64,000 bases of DNA from Stutzerimonas stutzeri (GTDB lineage Bacteria; Pseudomonadota; Gammaproteobacteria; Pseudomonadales; Pseudomonadaceae), in assembly GCF_002890915.1 (NCBI RefSeq), contig NZ_POUT01000001.1:682001-746000 (forward strand), read 5' to 3'. The notes below the pieces were generated by a model. It searched no databases. It saw nothing but the letters and a program-made list of their open reading frames with translations, and was not told the DNA's origin. Both the position numbers and the translations under genes were made by a program. Positions 46,517 through 55,252 of the stretch are shown in pieces (position 1 is the first letter of the stretch; the number at the start of each line of letters is the position of its first letter).

Positions 46517-48145
46517 CTAGCCATGCTTCGGGCCCATCCGGTGTTCATGCAGCTGGTGCATGTCCGGCGGCGTCTGGAAGGTGTGGTAGGGCGCCGGCGA
46601 CGGCACGCTCCACTCCAGCCCCTCGGCGCCGTCCCAGGGCTTGGCCGGTGCGGCCGGGCCGCCGCGGATGCACTTGATGACGATGAACAGGAACAGCAGC
46701 TGGGTGGCGCCGAACATGAAGGCGCCGACGCTGGAGACCATGTTGAAGTTGGCGAACATCATGTTGTAGTCGGGGATGCGCCGCGGCATGCCGGCCAGGC
46801 CGACGAAGTGCATGGGGAAGAACGCCAGGTTCATGCCGACGAAGCTCATCCAGAAATGCAGCCTGGCCAGGGTCTCGTCGTACATGTGCCCGGTCCACTT
46901 CGGCAGCCAGTAGTAGGCCGAGGCGAAGATGCCGAAGATCGCCCCCGGCACCAGCACGTAGTGGAAATGCGCCACCACGAAATAGGTGTCGTGGTACTGG
47001 AAGTCCGCCGGGGCGATGGCCAGCATCAGTCCGGAGAAGCCGCCGATGGTGAAGAGGATGACGAAGGCCACGGCGAACAGCATCGGCGCCTCGAAGCTCA
47101 GCGAGCCGCGCCACATGGTCGACACCCAGTTGAACACCTTCACCCCGGTCGGCACGGCGATCAGCATGGTGGCGTACATGAAGAACAGCTCGCCGGTCAC
47201 CGGGATGCCGACGGTGAACATGTGGTGCGACCAGACGATGAACGAGAGGAAGGCGATCGCGCCGGTGGCATAGACCATCGAGGTGTAGCCGAACAGCGGC
47301 TTGCGGCTGAAGGCCGGGATGATCGAGCTGACCGCGCCGAACGCCGGCAGGATCATGATGTACACCTCGGGGTGGCCGAAGAACCAGAACACGTGCTGGA
47401 ACAGCACCGGGTCGCCGCCGCCGGCGGCGCTGAAGAAGCTGGTGCCGAAGTGGATGTCCATCAGCATCATGGTCACCACCCCGGCCAGCACCGGCATCAC
47501 CGCGATCAGCAGGAACGCGGTGATCAGCCAGGTCCAGACGAATAGCGGCATCTTCATCAGTGTCATACCCGGCGCGCGCAGGTTGAGCACCGTGGCGATG
47601 ACGTTGATCGCGCCCATGATCGAGCTGATGCCCATCAGGTGGATGGCGAAGATGAAGAAGGTCACCGACTCCGGCGCGTAGGTGGTCGACAGCGGCGCAT
47701 AGAAGGTCCAGCCGAAGTTCGGCCCGCCGCCCTCCATGAACAGCGTCGAGACCAGCAGGGTGAAGGCGGCCGGCAGCAGCCAGAAGCTGAAGTTGTTCAT
47801 CCGCGGCAGGGCCATGTCCGGCGCGCCGATCATCAGCGGGATCATCCAGTTGGCCAGGCCGACGAAGGCCGGCATCACCGCGCCGAAGACCATGATCAGG
47901 CCGTGCATGGTGGTCATCTGGTTGAAGAATTCCGGCTGCACGATCTGCAGCCCCGGCTGGAACAGCTCGGCGCGGATCACCATCGCCATCGAGCCGCCGA
48001 GCAGGAAGGCGCAGAAGCTGAACCACAGGTACATCGAGCCGATGTCCTTGTGGTTGGTGGTCAGCAGCCAGCGGGACAGCCCCTTGGCCGGGCCGTGGTG
48101 GAGGTCATGCCCGGCATGACCATGATCGTCGATCACTGCACTCAT
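46517..48145 (-). CDS. coxA: Cytochrome c oxidase subunit I (aa3 type)
   Basis: 542 aa from ATG 48145 (MSAVIDDHGHAGH). Twelve helices; TMHGLIMVFG holds a heme a ligand, WFFGHPEVYIMILP the Tyr-His CuB pair and K-channel region, and VVAHFHYVLVPG the binuclear-centre histidines. The His-rich N-terminus is unusual but common in pseudomonad CoxA. Catalytic subunit reducing O2 to water. Confidence 0.97.
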   Translation of the reverse strand: MSAVIDDHGHAGHDLHHGPAKGLSRWLLTTNHKDIGSMYLWFSFCAFLLGGSMAMVIRAELFQPGLQIVQPEFFNQMTTMHGLIMVFGAVMPAFVGLANWMIPLMIGAPDMALPRMNNFSFWLLPAAFTLLVSTLFMEGGGPNFGWTFYAPLSTTYAPESVTFFIFAIHLMGISSIMGAINVIATVLNLRAPGMTLMKMPLFVWTWLITAFLLIAVMPVLAGVVTMMLMDIHFGTSFFSAAGGGDPVLFQHVFWFFGHPEVYIMILPAFGAVSSIIPAFSRKPLFGYTSMVYATGAIAFLSFIVWSHHMFTVGIPVTGELFFMYATMLIAVPTGVKVFNWVSTMWRGSLSFEAPMLFAVAFVILFTIGGFSGLMLAIAPADFQYHDTYFVVAHFHYVLVPGAIFGIFASAYYWLPKWTGHMYDETLARLHFWMSFVGMNLAFFPMHFVGLAGMPRRIPDYNMMFANFNMVSSVGAFMFGATQLLFLFIVIKCIRGGPAAPAKPWDGAEGLEWSVPSPAPYHTFQTPPDMHQLHEHRMGPKHG

Positions 48146-48159
48146 CGCCGCCACTCCTC

Positions 48160-49293
48160 TTATTGACTGGCTTCTTCGGCCTGTTTGAAGTCGAGCACGT
48201 CTTTCGGCGTGACCATGTCGCCGGTCTTGTTGCTCCAGGCGTTGCGTTCGTAGGTGATCACCGCGGCCAGGTCGACCTCCGACAGCTGCTTGCCGAAGGC
48301 CGCCATGGCGGTGCCCGGCTTGCCGTTGACGACGATATTGATGTGCGCTTCGGCGTCGCCGGTGGCGATGGGCGAACCCTTGAGCGCCGGGAACATCGGC
48401 GGGATACCCTCGCCGCCGGCCTGGTGGCAGGAGGCACAGGTGGTCTGGTAGATCTTCTCGCCGCGCTCGGCGAGTTCCTCGCGGGTCCATTCCTTGCTGG
48501 TCAGCTCGGCGAGCTTGGCCGCCTCGGCCTTCTTCTCGCCGAGCCAGGCGGTGTAGTCCTCCGCAGACTTCACCTCCACCACCACCGGCATGAAGCCGTG
48601 GTCCTTGCCGCACAACTCGGTGCACTGGCCGCGGTAGAGGCCGGGCTCTTCGACACGGGTCCAGGATTCGTTGATGAAGCCGGGGATGGCATCCTTCTTC
48701 ACCGCCAGTTCCGGCACCCACCAGGAGTGGATCACGTCCGCCGCGGTGATCAGGAAGCGCACCTTGGCGCCGGCCGGAATCACCAGCGGCTGGTCGACCT
48801 CCAGCAGGTAGTGCTCGCCCTTGGGCGCCTGGTTGTTGATCTGCTCGCGTGGCGTGGTGAGGTTGCTGAAGAACTCGACGTCCTCGCCCAGGTACTTGTA
48901 GTGCCACTTCCACTGGTAGCCGGTGATCTGCACGTCGACGTCGGACTCGCTGGAATCGTAGATGTGGATCAGCGTGCGGGTCGCCGGCACCGCCATGCCG
49001 ATCAGGATCAGCAGCGGAATGACGGTCCAGAGCACCTCGACCTTGGTGTTTTCGTGGAAATTCGCCGAGTGCCGGCGCTTGGAACGGTGGTGCGCGACCA
49101 TGGACCAGATCATCACGCCGAATACCAGCACGCCGATGACCACGCAGATCCAGAAGATCGTCATGTGCAGATCGAACACCGATCGGCTGACGTCGGTTGC
49201 GCCGGAGCGCATGTTCACGTCCCAGGCCGCCTGGGCCTGGCCGAATAATGCCAATAGCCCAAGCCCCATCCAGATACGTGGATGTCGAGACAT
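48160..49293 (-). CDS. coxB: Cytochrome c oxidase subunit II with C-terminal cytochrome c domain (caa3 type)
   Basis: 377 aa. Signal-like N-terminus (ALFGQAQA), two membrane helices, and a cupredoxin domain with the CuA ligands in CTELCGKDHGFMP. A fused cytochrome c domain follows with CASCH heme attachment in YQTTCASCHQAGGEG and an axial Met in PGTAMAAFGK. The fusion gives a built-in electron entry point. First gene of the coxB-coxA-ctaG-coxC run; its ATG is preceded by GGGGAACC. Confidence 0.96.
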   Translation of the reverse strand: MSRHPRIWMGLGLLALFGQAQAAWDVNMRSGATDVSRSVFDLHMTIFWICVVIGVLVFGVMIWSMVAHHRSKRRHSANFHENTKVEVLWTVIPLLILIGMAVPATRTLIHIYDSSESDVDVQITGYQWKWHYKYLGEDVEFFSNLTTPREQINNQAPKGEHYLLEVDQPLVIPAGAKVRFLITAADVIHSWWVPELAVKKDAIPGFINESWTRVEEPGLYRGQCTELCGKDHGFMPVVVEVKSAEDYTAWLGEKKAEAAKLAELTSKEWTREELAERGEKIYQTTCASCHQAGGEGIPPMFPALKGSPIATGDAEAHINIVVNGKPGTAMAAFGKQLSEVDLAAVITYERNAWSNKTGDMVTPKDVLDFKQAEEASQ

Positions 49294-49527
49294 TGCGGGT
49301 TCCCCTTATGATTCTTGTTATCCCGCCGACTGCCATCGAAACCGCCGAGAATCGGCTGGCCGGGGACTCTTTCCCCGCTGTGCCCGCTACGTTCTCGATC
49401 GGTCCGATTCTGTCCGGCGTGGCCACCGAATGCCTCGGTCGCCGCGCCTTCGCCTGCACGCGCAGTCGGAACTTCAATCAGGTACGCCTACGATTCGGAG
49501 TATAGACAGCGATCACGCACTGGCAAT

Positions 49528-49785
49528 TCAGCGGCCGGGTGCGTCTGGACCGGGCGCTGCATCGTTCTTCTTCACGCCGCGCAGGTTCATCAGCGCCAGG
49601 CAAACCTGCAGGGCGATCAGCGCCCAGGCCCCGGCATACCAGCCCCAGATCACCCAGAGCAGGTTGCTCAACAGGAAACAGCAGAAGCCGACGAAGCGCC
49701 GCCCCGGGCGCAACGAGCCGATCAGCCAGGCGGCGATCACCGTGACCACCATGGCTGGCCATTGCAGCAGGTCGATCCAGTCCAC
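49528..49785 (-). CDS. Small membrane protein of unknown function
   Basis: 85 aa from GTG 49785 (VDWIDLLQWPAMVVTVIAAWLIG), chosen because GGAGG lies 4 nt before it; an ATG at 49815 and others upstream lack this. Three hydrophobic segments (PAMVVTVIAAWLIGS, FVGFCCFLLSNLLWVIWGWYAG, ALIALQVCLALMNLRG). I do not recognise a named family. Confidence 0.65.
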   Translation of the reverse strand: MDWIDLLQWPAMVVTVIAAWLIGSLRPGRRFVGFCCFLLSNLLWVIWGWYAGAWALIALQVCLALMNLRGVKKNDAAPGPDAPGR

Positions 49786-49933
49786 ATTGCCTCCGCGGGA
49801 AACGCGAGAAGCCATGCCGGCCGGCTCGCGGGAATACAGCGATTGGTGCCTTTCGCGTGGGCGATAGTTCCTTCGCGCCTGGGCGCTGCATGCCGGTCGG
49901 AAGTTTGAAAGCATCGCCCCGAGGTCACGCTTT

Positions 49934-50006
49934 TGTAGGAGCCCGCTTGCGGGCGATAGCCGCACCGGATCGCCCGCAAGGACTCGGCGTCCCCCGGGCT
50001 CCTACA
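49934..50006. repeat. Extragenic inverted repeat (TGTAGGAGCCCGC family)
   Basis: TGTAGGAGCCC (from 49934) pairs with GGGCTCCTACA (49996-50006), and CTTGCGGGCGAT pairs with ATCGCCCGCAAG (49969-49980), making a long imperfect cruciform. Confidence 0.85.
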
Positions 50007-50060
50007 GGGTTGCCATTCCGGGGGGGCCGTTCGTTGCGCCTCGCTCGGCAAGCTACAGAC

Positions 50061-50095
50061 GTAGGGTGGAAAACCGCGAAGCGTTTTCCACGCGG
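50061..50095. repeat. Short hairpin repeat GTAGGGTGGAAAAC
   Basis: GTGGAAAAC (50066-50074) pairs with GTTTTCCAC (50083-50091). A near copy is at 60132-60163. The gap from 49816 to 50123 holds these repeats and no gene. Confidence 0.75.
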
Positions 50096-50123
50096 TTCTC
50101 GAAGCCGAAGGTAAAACGCGCCT

Positions 50124-50958
50124 TCAGAGCAGATTCAACTGCTGCCCCGGCGGAGCGAAAAGGCTGCAGTCCAGCCCCTGGTTCTGCTCGCGGCGGTTGT
50201 AGCCCAGGCGCTTGCAGGCCAGCTGGAAGCGCTGCGCCAGTAACTGGGCGAACTGGCCCTCGCCGCGCATGCGGCTGCCGAAGCGGCTGTCGTAGACCTT
50301 GCCGCCACGTGACTGGCGGATCAGGCTCATGACGTGGGCGGCGCGCTGCGGGAAATGTTCCTCGAGCCAGGCCTCGAACAGCGTGGCGATCTCGTGGGGC
50401 AGGCGCAGCAGCACGTAGCCGGCCGAGCGCGCGCCGGCTTCGCGCGCGGCCTCGAGCAGGCGCTCCAGCTCCATGTCGTTGATCATCGGGATCATCGGCG
50501 CGCACATCACGCTGACCGGTACGCCGGCCTCGTGCAGCGTGCGCAGCACCCGCAGCCGCGCCGTTGGCGAGGCCGTGCGCGGCTCCATGATGCGCTTGAG
50601 CTCGTCGTCCAGCGTGGTCAGGCTGACCGCGACGCTGACCAGCCGCTGCTCGGCCAGCGGCACCAGCAGGTCGAGGTCGCGCAGCACCAGCGAGCCCTTG
50701 GTGATCAGGTGCACCGGATGGCGGAAGCGCAGGAGGATCTCCAGCGCCTGGCGGGTCAGCCGTTGCTCGCGCTCCAGCGGCTGGTAAGCATCGGTGTTGA
50801 TGCCCAGGGCGATCGGCTGCGGCACGTAGCCGGGCCTGCTCAACTCGGCCTCCAGGCGTTCGGCGAGGTTGGTCTTGGCGATCAGCCGGGTCTCGAAATC
50901 GATGCCGGGCGAAAGGTCCCAGTAGGCATGGCTGGGCCGCGCGAAGCAGTAGATGCAG
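50124..50958 (-). pseudogene. PA0069-like radical-SAM gene, 3' fragment (split by element)
   Basis: This is the downstream piece of a SplB-like/PA0069-family radical-SAM gene. Read from 50958 it starts in the Fe-S motif (CIYCFARPSHAYWDLSPG) and continues through FETRLIAKTNLAERL to the stop at 50124. The other piece is at 55256-55485. Just upstream in the integrated state is a TAG in frame, so this part cannot be translated as a fusion; the first internal Met is at 50843. With the element removed, 835 + 230 bp gives exactly 355 codons. The protein would be 354 aa, normal for the family. Confidence 0.9.
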
Positions 50959-50981
50959 ACGTGCTATGTTAAAGGTTCCAT
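50956..50981. other. Left attachment junction (attL) of the integrated element
   Basis: Host sequence ends at CAG (50956-50958). Element sequence follows with AGGTTCCAT at 50973-50981, 14 nt from the CAG. The right junction has the reverse-complement motif ATGGAACCT 15 nt from its own CAG. Confidence 0.8.
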
Positions 50982-51001
50982 AGCCTTGATCTGCTCAAAA
51001 A

Positions 51002-52573
51002 ATGACCAAAAAGTGCTTTCCATACGTTCGCTTTTCATCTACACGGCAAGAAGATGGAAGCACCAGAGAGCGTCAAAACGCCCTTATAGACGCCTTCGTG
51101 TCCAAATACGGTCTGACGGTAGATAGGGCATTAGAAGACCCAGCAACGTCCGCATATCGTGGTTTAAACGCATCAAAAGATGGGGTGCTTGGTGGCTTCC
51201 TTGAACAAGTCAGGAAGGGGGAAATTGAGAAAGGTTCTTATTTGTTGATTGAGAACTTTGATCGACTTTCACGGGATAAGATAGTTCGAAGCAATAAGAT
51301 CTTTACTGATCTTTTGTTTGCTGGCATCAAAGTCGTGATACTTGATAAAAACAAGATTTATGATGCTGATAATCTTGATTTCGGAGATTGGATTACGGCA
51401 CTTGTAGAGTTTGAACGAGCAAATAAAGAAAGCGAAAGAAAAAGTGATTTGATTAGCAAGGCTTGGAATATCAATCGCAATAAAATGCGAGACGGTGAAA
51501 TCGTAACTAAAAAAGCTCCAAGTTGGTTAAGTGTCGAGGATGGTGTTTTTCTCGTAGATTTAGATAAGGTTAATAGGATAGAACAACTATTCAAGTTATC
51601 GCTTAAATATGGCCTATTAGAAGCAACCAAACAATACAATCAATTATATGTTGATAAGTTGGCACCTCATCAAGTGCAATATCTATTGGGAAATAGAAAG
51701 TTAATAGGTGAGCATCAACCTAAGAAATTGCATTGGGAAGATGGTGGTAAAAGAAGGCTTAAAGATGAAGGCAAAGCGATTCCAAATTATTATCCAGTAG
51801 TTATAGAACCAACTCTATTCTTTAAGGTTCAAGAGATAATAAACGACAGGAAGCCATTCACCGGAAACTATAATAAGCAACAATACAACATATTTAGGGG
51901 CTTAATTTACTGCCGTTGGTGCGGTGGTACTATCCGGTATATGAACAAGGGAGAAAGGGACTATTTCATATGTACCAATTCAATGGGCCATAAATGTGTA
52001 GTTCCAGGTCAACAGTCAATTAGAGGGAAAAAATTATTTTCTTTGTTCTTTCAGTTCACATACAGACTGAACATTCAATCATTGATTGAAGAAAATAAGG
52101 ACTACTCAAACATAAAGAATGAGATGCTAGCGGTTGAGAACAAGAAGAATAAACTTCAATCCAGCATTGATGATTTTAAATCCAGATTAAAGAAAATGGT
52201 TATTGATAACCAATCAATTCCCAATACCTTATATGAAGTATTACAAGAACTTGAAAATGATTTCAGTGCTTTACATGAATCTTCAAAGTTATTAGAAGAG
52301 AAGTATAACCAAGCAACCCAATCCTATAATGCTCTGCTTGAAGTTGAACACATAGATATTGAATCCATTATCTATGACAGGTCAGAAGAAGCCATTGAAA
52401 AAAGAGTTGCGTACAACCTAACATTGAAATCAATTTTTAAAGGCATAGCGATAGATTGGTTGAGCGATATGCTTGTACTTGAATTTAAAGACGGCACAGT
52501 TAGATATTTAGCCGAAGGTCAAAGAGTTCCAACAGACATTCCAAGCGATATTGATTTACCAGATTTGGAATAG
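51002..52573 (+). CDS. Large serine recombinase (site-specific integrase)
   Basis: 523 aa. N-terminal resolvase domain with the Y-x-R-x-S-x3-Q pattern (Y8, R10, S12, Q16), so S12 is the likely nucleophile, and the conserved DRLSRD (87-92). A recombinase domain (about 155-285) is followed by a zinc ribbon with C304, C307, C324, C332, a long coiled coil (about 365-440) and a basic tail. This order is that of phage-type large serine integrases, which join attP and attB with a short overlap. The start lies 43 bp inside the left end, without a strong ribosome site. Codon use is AT-rich, unlike the host. Confidence 0.95.
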   Translation: MTKKCFPYVRFSSTRQEDGSTRERQNALIDAFVSKYGLTVDRALEDPATSAYRGLNASKDGVLGGFLEQVRKGEIEKGSYLLIENFDRLSRDKIVRSNKIFTDLLFAGIKVVILDKNKIYDADNLDFGDWITALVEFERANKESERKSDLISKAWNINRNKMRDGEIVTKKAPSWLSVEDGVFLVDLDKVNRIEQLFKLSLKYGLLEATKQYNQLYVDKLAPHQVQYLLGNRKLIGEHQPKKLHWEDGGKRRLKDEGKAIPNYYPVVIEPTLFFKVQEIINDRKPFTGNYNKQQYNIFRGLIYCRWCGGTIRYMNKGERDYFICTNSMGHKCVVPGQQSIRGKKLFSLFFQFTYRLNIQSLIEENKDYSNIKNEMLAVENKKNKLQSSIDDFKSRLKKMVIDNQSIPNTLYEVLQELENDFSALHESSKLLEEKYNQATQSYNALLEVEHIDIESIIYDRSEEAIEKRVAYNLTLKSIFKGIAIDWLSDMLVLEFKDGTVRYLAEGQRVPTDIPSDIDLPDLE

Positions 52574-52599
52574 TTTGCTATACATTTGGTCGAATAATT

Positions 52600-52626
52600 A
52601 GCCGGCTAATTCAGTCGGCTTTTTTA
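52600..52626 (+). terminator. Rho-independent terminator of the recombinase gene
   Basis: AGCCGGCT (52600-52607) pairs with AGTCGGCT (52613-52620, one G-U pair), loop AATTC, then a T6 run. The left arm is also the core of a perfect 14-bp palindrome, ATTAGCCGGCTAAT (52597-52610). Confidence 0.9.
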
Positions 52627-52670
52627 TGCCCTCTTGAAAACATTATAATATATGTTAACTTGTAATTAAC

Positions 52671-52756
52671 TAAAACTTTAAGTTTTATCAACCAGTTGTT
52701 TAACTCCCCACACTTTGCTACGCAAAGACGCTACGCTTGAGGGAAGTTAACTGGTT
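52671..52756. other. Dyad-rich region upstream of the relaxase gene, candidate oriT or operator
   Basis: A 17-bp near-palindrome TAAAACTTTAAGTTTTA (52671-52687) is followed directly by a long bulged stem: AACCAGTT (52690-52697) with AACTGGTT (52749-52756), extended by AACT/AGTT and CCC/GGG. It encloses a small hairpin CTTTGC/GCAAAG (52713-52727) and a direct repeat GCTACGC. It ends 53 bp before the relaxase-like gene. Inverted repeats just before a relaxase gene are typical of oriT, but I recognise no known nic sequence. Confidence 0.45.
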
Positions 52757-52809
52757 CCTTGTCGGAAGGACAGAAGCAAAAGCAGAACTAACAATTAACA
52801 AGAGGACTT

Positions 52810-54579
52810 ATGAATGTAAAAAATACTACTATGATTTGGAAACGTATGAACTACTCAGGTCAGCAGACCAGAGTAAATAAAACCGCTGGCCTTGCTCAAT
52901 TAAGAAGTTCACTTTCTCACAGTTTAAGAACTGTTAAGAAAGGAGAACTTGAATTCAATGAACAGTTGTCTAAACACAATAGAATAGTTTATCAAGGCAA
53001 AATAATTGCCCTTGATAGTTTATCTATTGATGAAAGGAAGGCCATCGTAAATGATATAGTTAGTTCTGTTTCTGCTGATGTAAATGCACATCAAGACATA
53101 ACTAAGTTTAAAAATGACCGCTCCAAATATGTCAGTAAATTAAAGACACTGGTTAAAAAGGATAATGAACCAGATGAGTTAAAAAGACTTATTCAGTCGG
53201 TTCTTGATGAGAGTGGAGCGATTGATTTATCTATCGTAAATACACTTGATGAAATGAGTTTAAAGCGTGTTAACGATAAGAAATCAGCACTAACCAATTA
53301 CATTGAACTACATAACAAGATAGTCAATTCTGCTGATGATTTAGCACATAAGAAGAAGACAGTTATCCAAGAATCGTTCTTTAAGTTTCCTTCACGCAAT
53401 AATATAAGTGAAGTTAAACCAGAGGACTACCTTAAAATCATACATTCGTTTCATCGTCAGTATTTGCCAGACTATGAAATAAAGGCGTGTGTCTTTCACG
53501 GTGATGAAGTATTAAGTAAAGACGATATGAAAAATGGCGTGCATCCTCATATTTTTATCAGTGGAAAGAATAGCAAGACTGGCCAATATGATTTAGTCAA
53601 TGCTCAATTGCAAGTTGTTAATCAGCATCTAAAAAACACAAACAGACCAGAATTAAAGAATGATTCTTTCCAGTCTGCACAAAAGATTGGAGAAGCATAT
53701 CAAGAACTTGTTTATCAATTCGTTAACAAGAAACTAAAAGAATATGGCTATTTAATAGAAGCAGCAGTTAGCGAAAAGACTATTGAGCATAAGCAAAAGA
53801 TAGCGAACATAAAGAAAGAACAGAATAAAGCCAAGGTATCCAGAAGTTATAATTTACTTAATCATACACTTGATGAGATTAGTAAGGCTGAGGCAGAAAA
53901 GAAGAAACTTGAAATTGAAAACAAGCGTAAAGCCGAAGAATTAGAGTTAAAGAAGAAACAATTCAACTCAGTTATTAAGCGAATGAATGAACGCAACGAC
54001 CAGTTCAAGAAACTTGAGGCGGATATAAATATAAATAATGGAATCCTAGCCAATACCAATAAAGAGATTGTTAAGCAATCCAAAATTAAAGATGACTTGG
54101 TTGAATCAAATAAATCATTACATGATGAGCAGAATAGGCTCAAATCATTAATTAAGAAAGAGAATAAAGAACTTGATGTTCTTAGAAGTAGAATCGCATC
54201 AGAACAAAAAGAACTTAGTTTTCAAATAGAACAGAACGACAAACTTAATCAATCTAATAAATCGTTGCTTAAGCAGATTCAAGAGAATGAAATCAAGAGA
54301 CAAAAGGTTGAAGATTACGACCTAAAATTAAACTTGCTTTCGTTTAACATTCACGACCGTAGAAAAATTGAATCCAGTTTAAAAGAGTTCAATAAGGCAA
54401 ATTACGCACTATTAAAAGAGATGAGCCCAAAAGAACGCGACGAATTTTTAATGGGTCAGCAAGAACGATTTAAAAGAGAATCTATTGATACTGTTGTCGA
54501 TACATCTTTAAGTACAACCCAGAAGGTTGGGCTTTTCTTTAATGATGTAAAACGAAGAATAATTAAACCCGGTAGTTGA
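52810..54579 (+). CDS. Divergent MobV/Pre-like relaxase (mobilization protein) candidate
   Basis: 589 aa with an AGAGG ribosome site. The N-terminal block MNYSGQQTRVNKTAGL then SHSLR (H37) resembles motif I of MobV relaxases, where HNxR supplies the catalytic His. FHGDE (H230) followed by HPHIFIS (H245, H247) resembles the HxDExTPHxH metal site, but with about eight extra residues between the halves. The C-terminal third (about 320-530) is a long Lys/Glu/Gln-rich coiled coil, as in MobM. Predicted function: nicking at an oriT for transfer of the element. The differences from the consensus leave open a structural or DNA-binding role. Codon use is AT-rich. Confidence 0.6.
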   Translation: MNVKNTTMIWKRMNYSGQQTRVNKTAGLAQLRSSLSHSLRTVKKGELEFNEQLSKHNRIVYQGKIIALDSLSIDERKAIVNDIVSSVSADVNAHQDITKFKNDRSKYVSKLKTLVKKDNEPDELKRLIQSVLDESGAIDLSIVNTLDEMSLKRVNDKKSALTNYIELHNKIVNSADDLAHKKKTVIQESFFKFPSRNNISEVKPEDYLKIIHSFHRQYLPDYEIKACVFHGDEVLSKDDMKNGVHPHIFISGKNSKTGQYDLVNAQLQVVNQHLKNTNRPELKNDSFQSAQKIGEAYQELVYQFVNKKLKEYGYLIEAAVSEKTIEHKQKIANIKKEQNKAKVSRSYNLLNHTLDEISKAEAEKKKLEIENKRKAEELELKKKQFNSVIKRMNERNDQFKKLEADININNGILANTNKEIVKQSKIKDDLVESNKSLHDEQNRLKSLIKKENKELDVLRSRIASEQKELSFQIEQNDKLNQSNKSLLKQIQENEIKRQKVEDYDLKLNLLSFNIHDRRKIESSLKEFNKANYALLKEMSPKERDEFLMGQQERFKRESIDTVVDTSLSTTQKVGLFFNDVKRRIIKPGS

Positions 54580-55252
54580 TTTGACTTTAGTTATAATTAT
54601 AGTAGTATATAAAAAGGTGAAGCCCTAATGCGATTAACATTAAGGCTTCGGGTTGAATACTGATGTCGGCAGATTCAACATATTTAAGTTATATCATATT
54701 CTAACAACTTGTCAAATATAAAACCTGCCGAAATATCCATATCCTAATAATAAATTTCAGTGTTTAACTCTCTTGCAATGTAGGAAATTCAAGCGATTGT
54801 TTCGTTGCATAGAGCCAAGTAAGCACCCTGCTTTGAAATAACATCAGCAGGTAAAACGGGGATACTGCAAATGCTTACGACCTACCAGCCATATAGTGAT
54901 ATATGTTGAACAAGGTGCAGTTAAGGTGTTGATATAGCCGACATAGTGTTCAAAGTTTAGAATGAGTATCACATATCTAAACCCCGAGCTATTAAAGTTC
55001 AGGTAAGGCTCCAACTGATTTAGTTTATTAAGTCAGGAAGACCAGCTTTGCCCGAGCTTTGACTGAAAGGAAAAGCAAAAGGCAAGGCTGGAATTAAGAG
55101 CTTTAAAAACACTATCTATATATATATTACTATCTACACACGCATACGCACACACACGCATAAGCCTACCCCCCTTTCCCTTATTTTATTCAGCCTTATA
55201 AAACTGGTTGAAAATCACTCAATTCAAGATGGAACCTATCGCAGAACACACC
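54580..55252. other. Non-coding tail of the element, dense in inverted repeats
   Basis: No convincing gene. Ordered inverted repeats: GAAGCC-TAATG/CATTA-GGCTTC (54619-54649); TCGGCAG/CTGCCGA (54666-54672, 54725-54731); CTCT-TGCAA/TTGCA-AGAG (54768-54778, 54805-54814); GTAAGCA/TGCTTAC (54819-54825, 54872-54878) enclosing CCTGCT/AGCAGG; GTTGAAC/GTTCAA (54905, 54948); GTTTAGA/TCTAAAC (54955-54961, 54976-54982); CTGATTT/AAGTCAG (55015, 55030); CCAGCTTTGCC/GGCAAGGCTGG (55042-55052, 55081-55091). A TA/CA-rich stretch follows (55110-55160). It could be a structured RNA, an origin or an oriT. Confidence 0.6.

Noticed and set aside
52810-54579. SMC-like or phage tail-fibre coiled-coil protein instead of a relaxase
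   Set aside because: There is no Walker motif, and histidine motifs at both the N-terminus and the middle fit a relaxase better. Kept as an alternative in the annotation.
54619-54649. Plus-strand terminator for the relaxase-like gene
   Set aside because: The hairpin lacks a U tract on the plus strand; the T-run is on the opposite strand.
55033-55161. 42-aa minus-strand open frame in the element tail (MRVCAYACVDSN...) behind a G-rich stretch
   Set aside because: The upstream G-run is not a clear Shine-Dalgarno, the N-terminus is translated CA-repeat DNA and the frame crosses the 11-bp stem. It could be tested with the RNA, but I would not call it a gene.
54580-55252. Group I intron, retron or known large ncRNA in the element tail
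   Set aside because: GATATAGCCGAC and several stems recall group I core pieces, but I could not assemble P4-P6 and P3-P7 around them, and no reverse transcriptase is present. The element is also removed at DNA level by a recombinase, so no splicing is needed.
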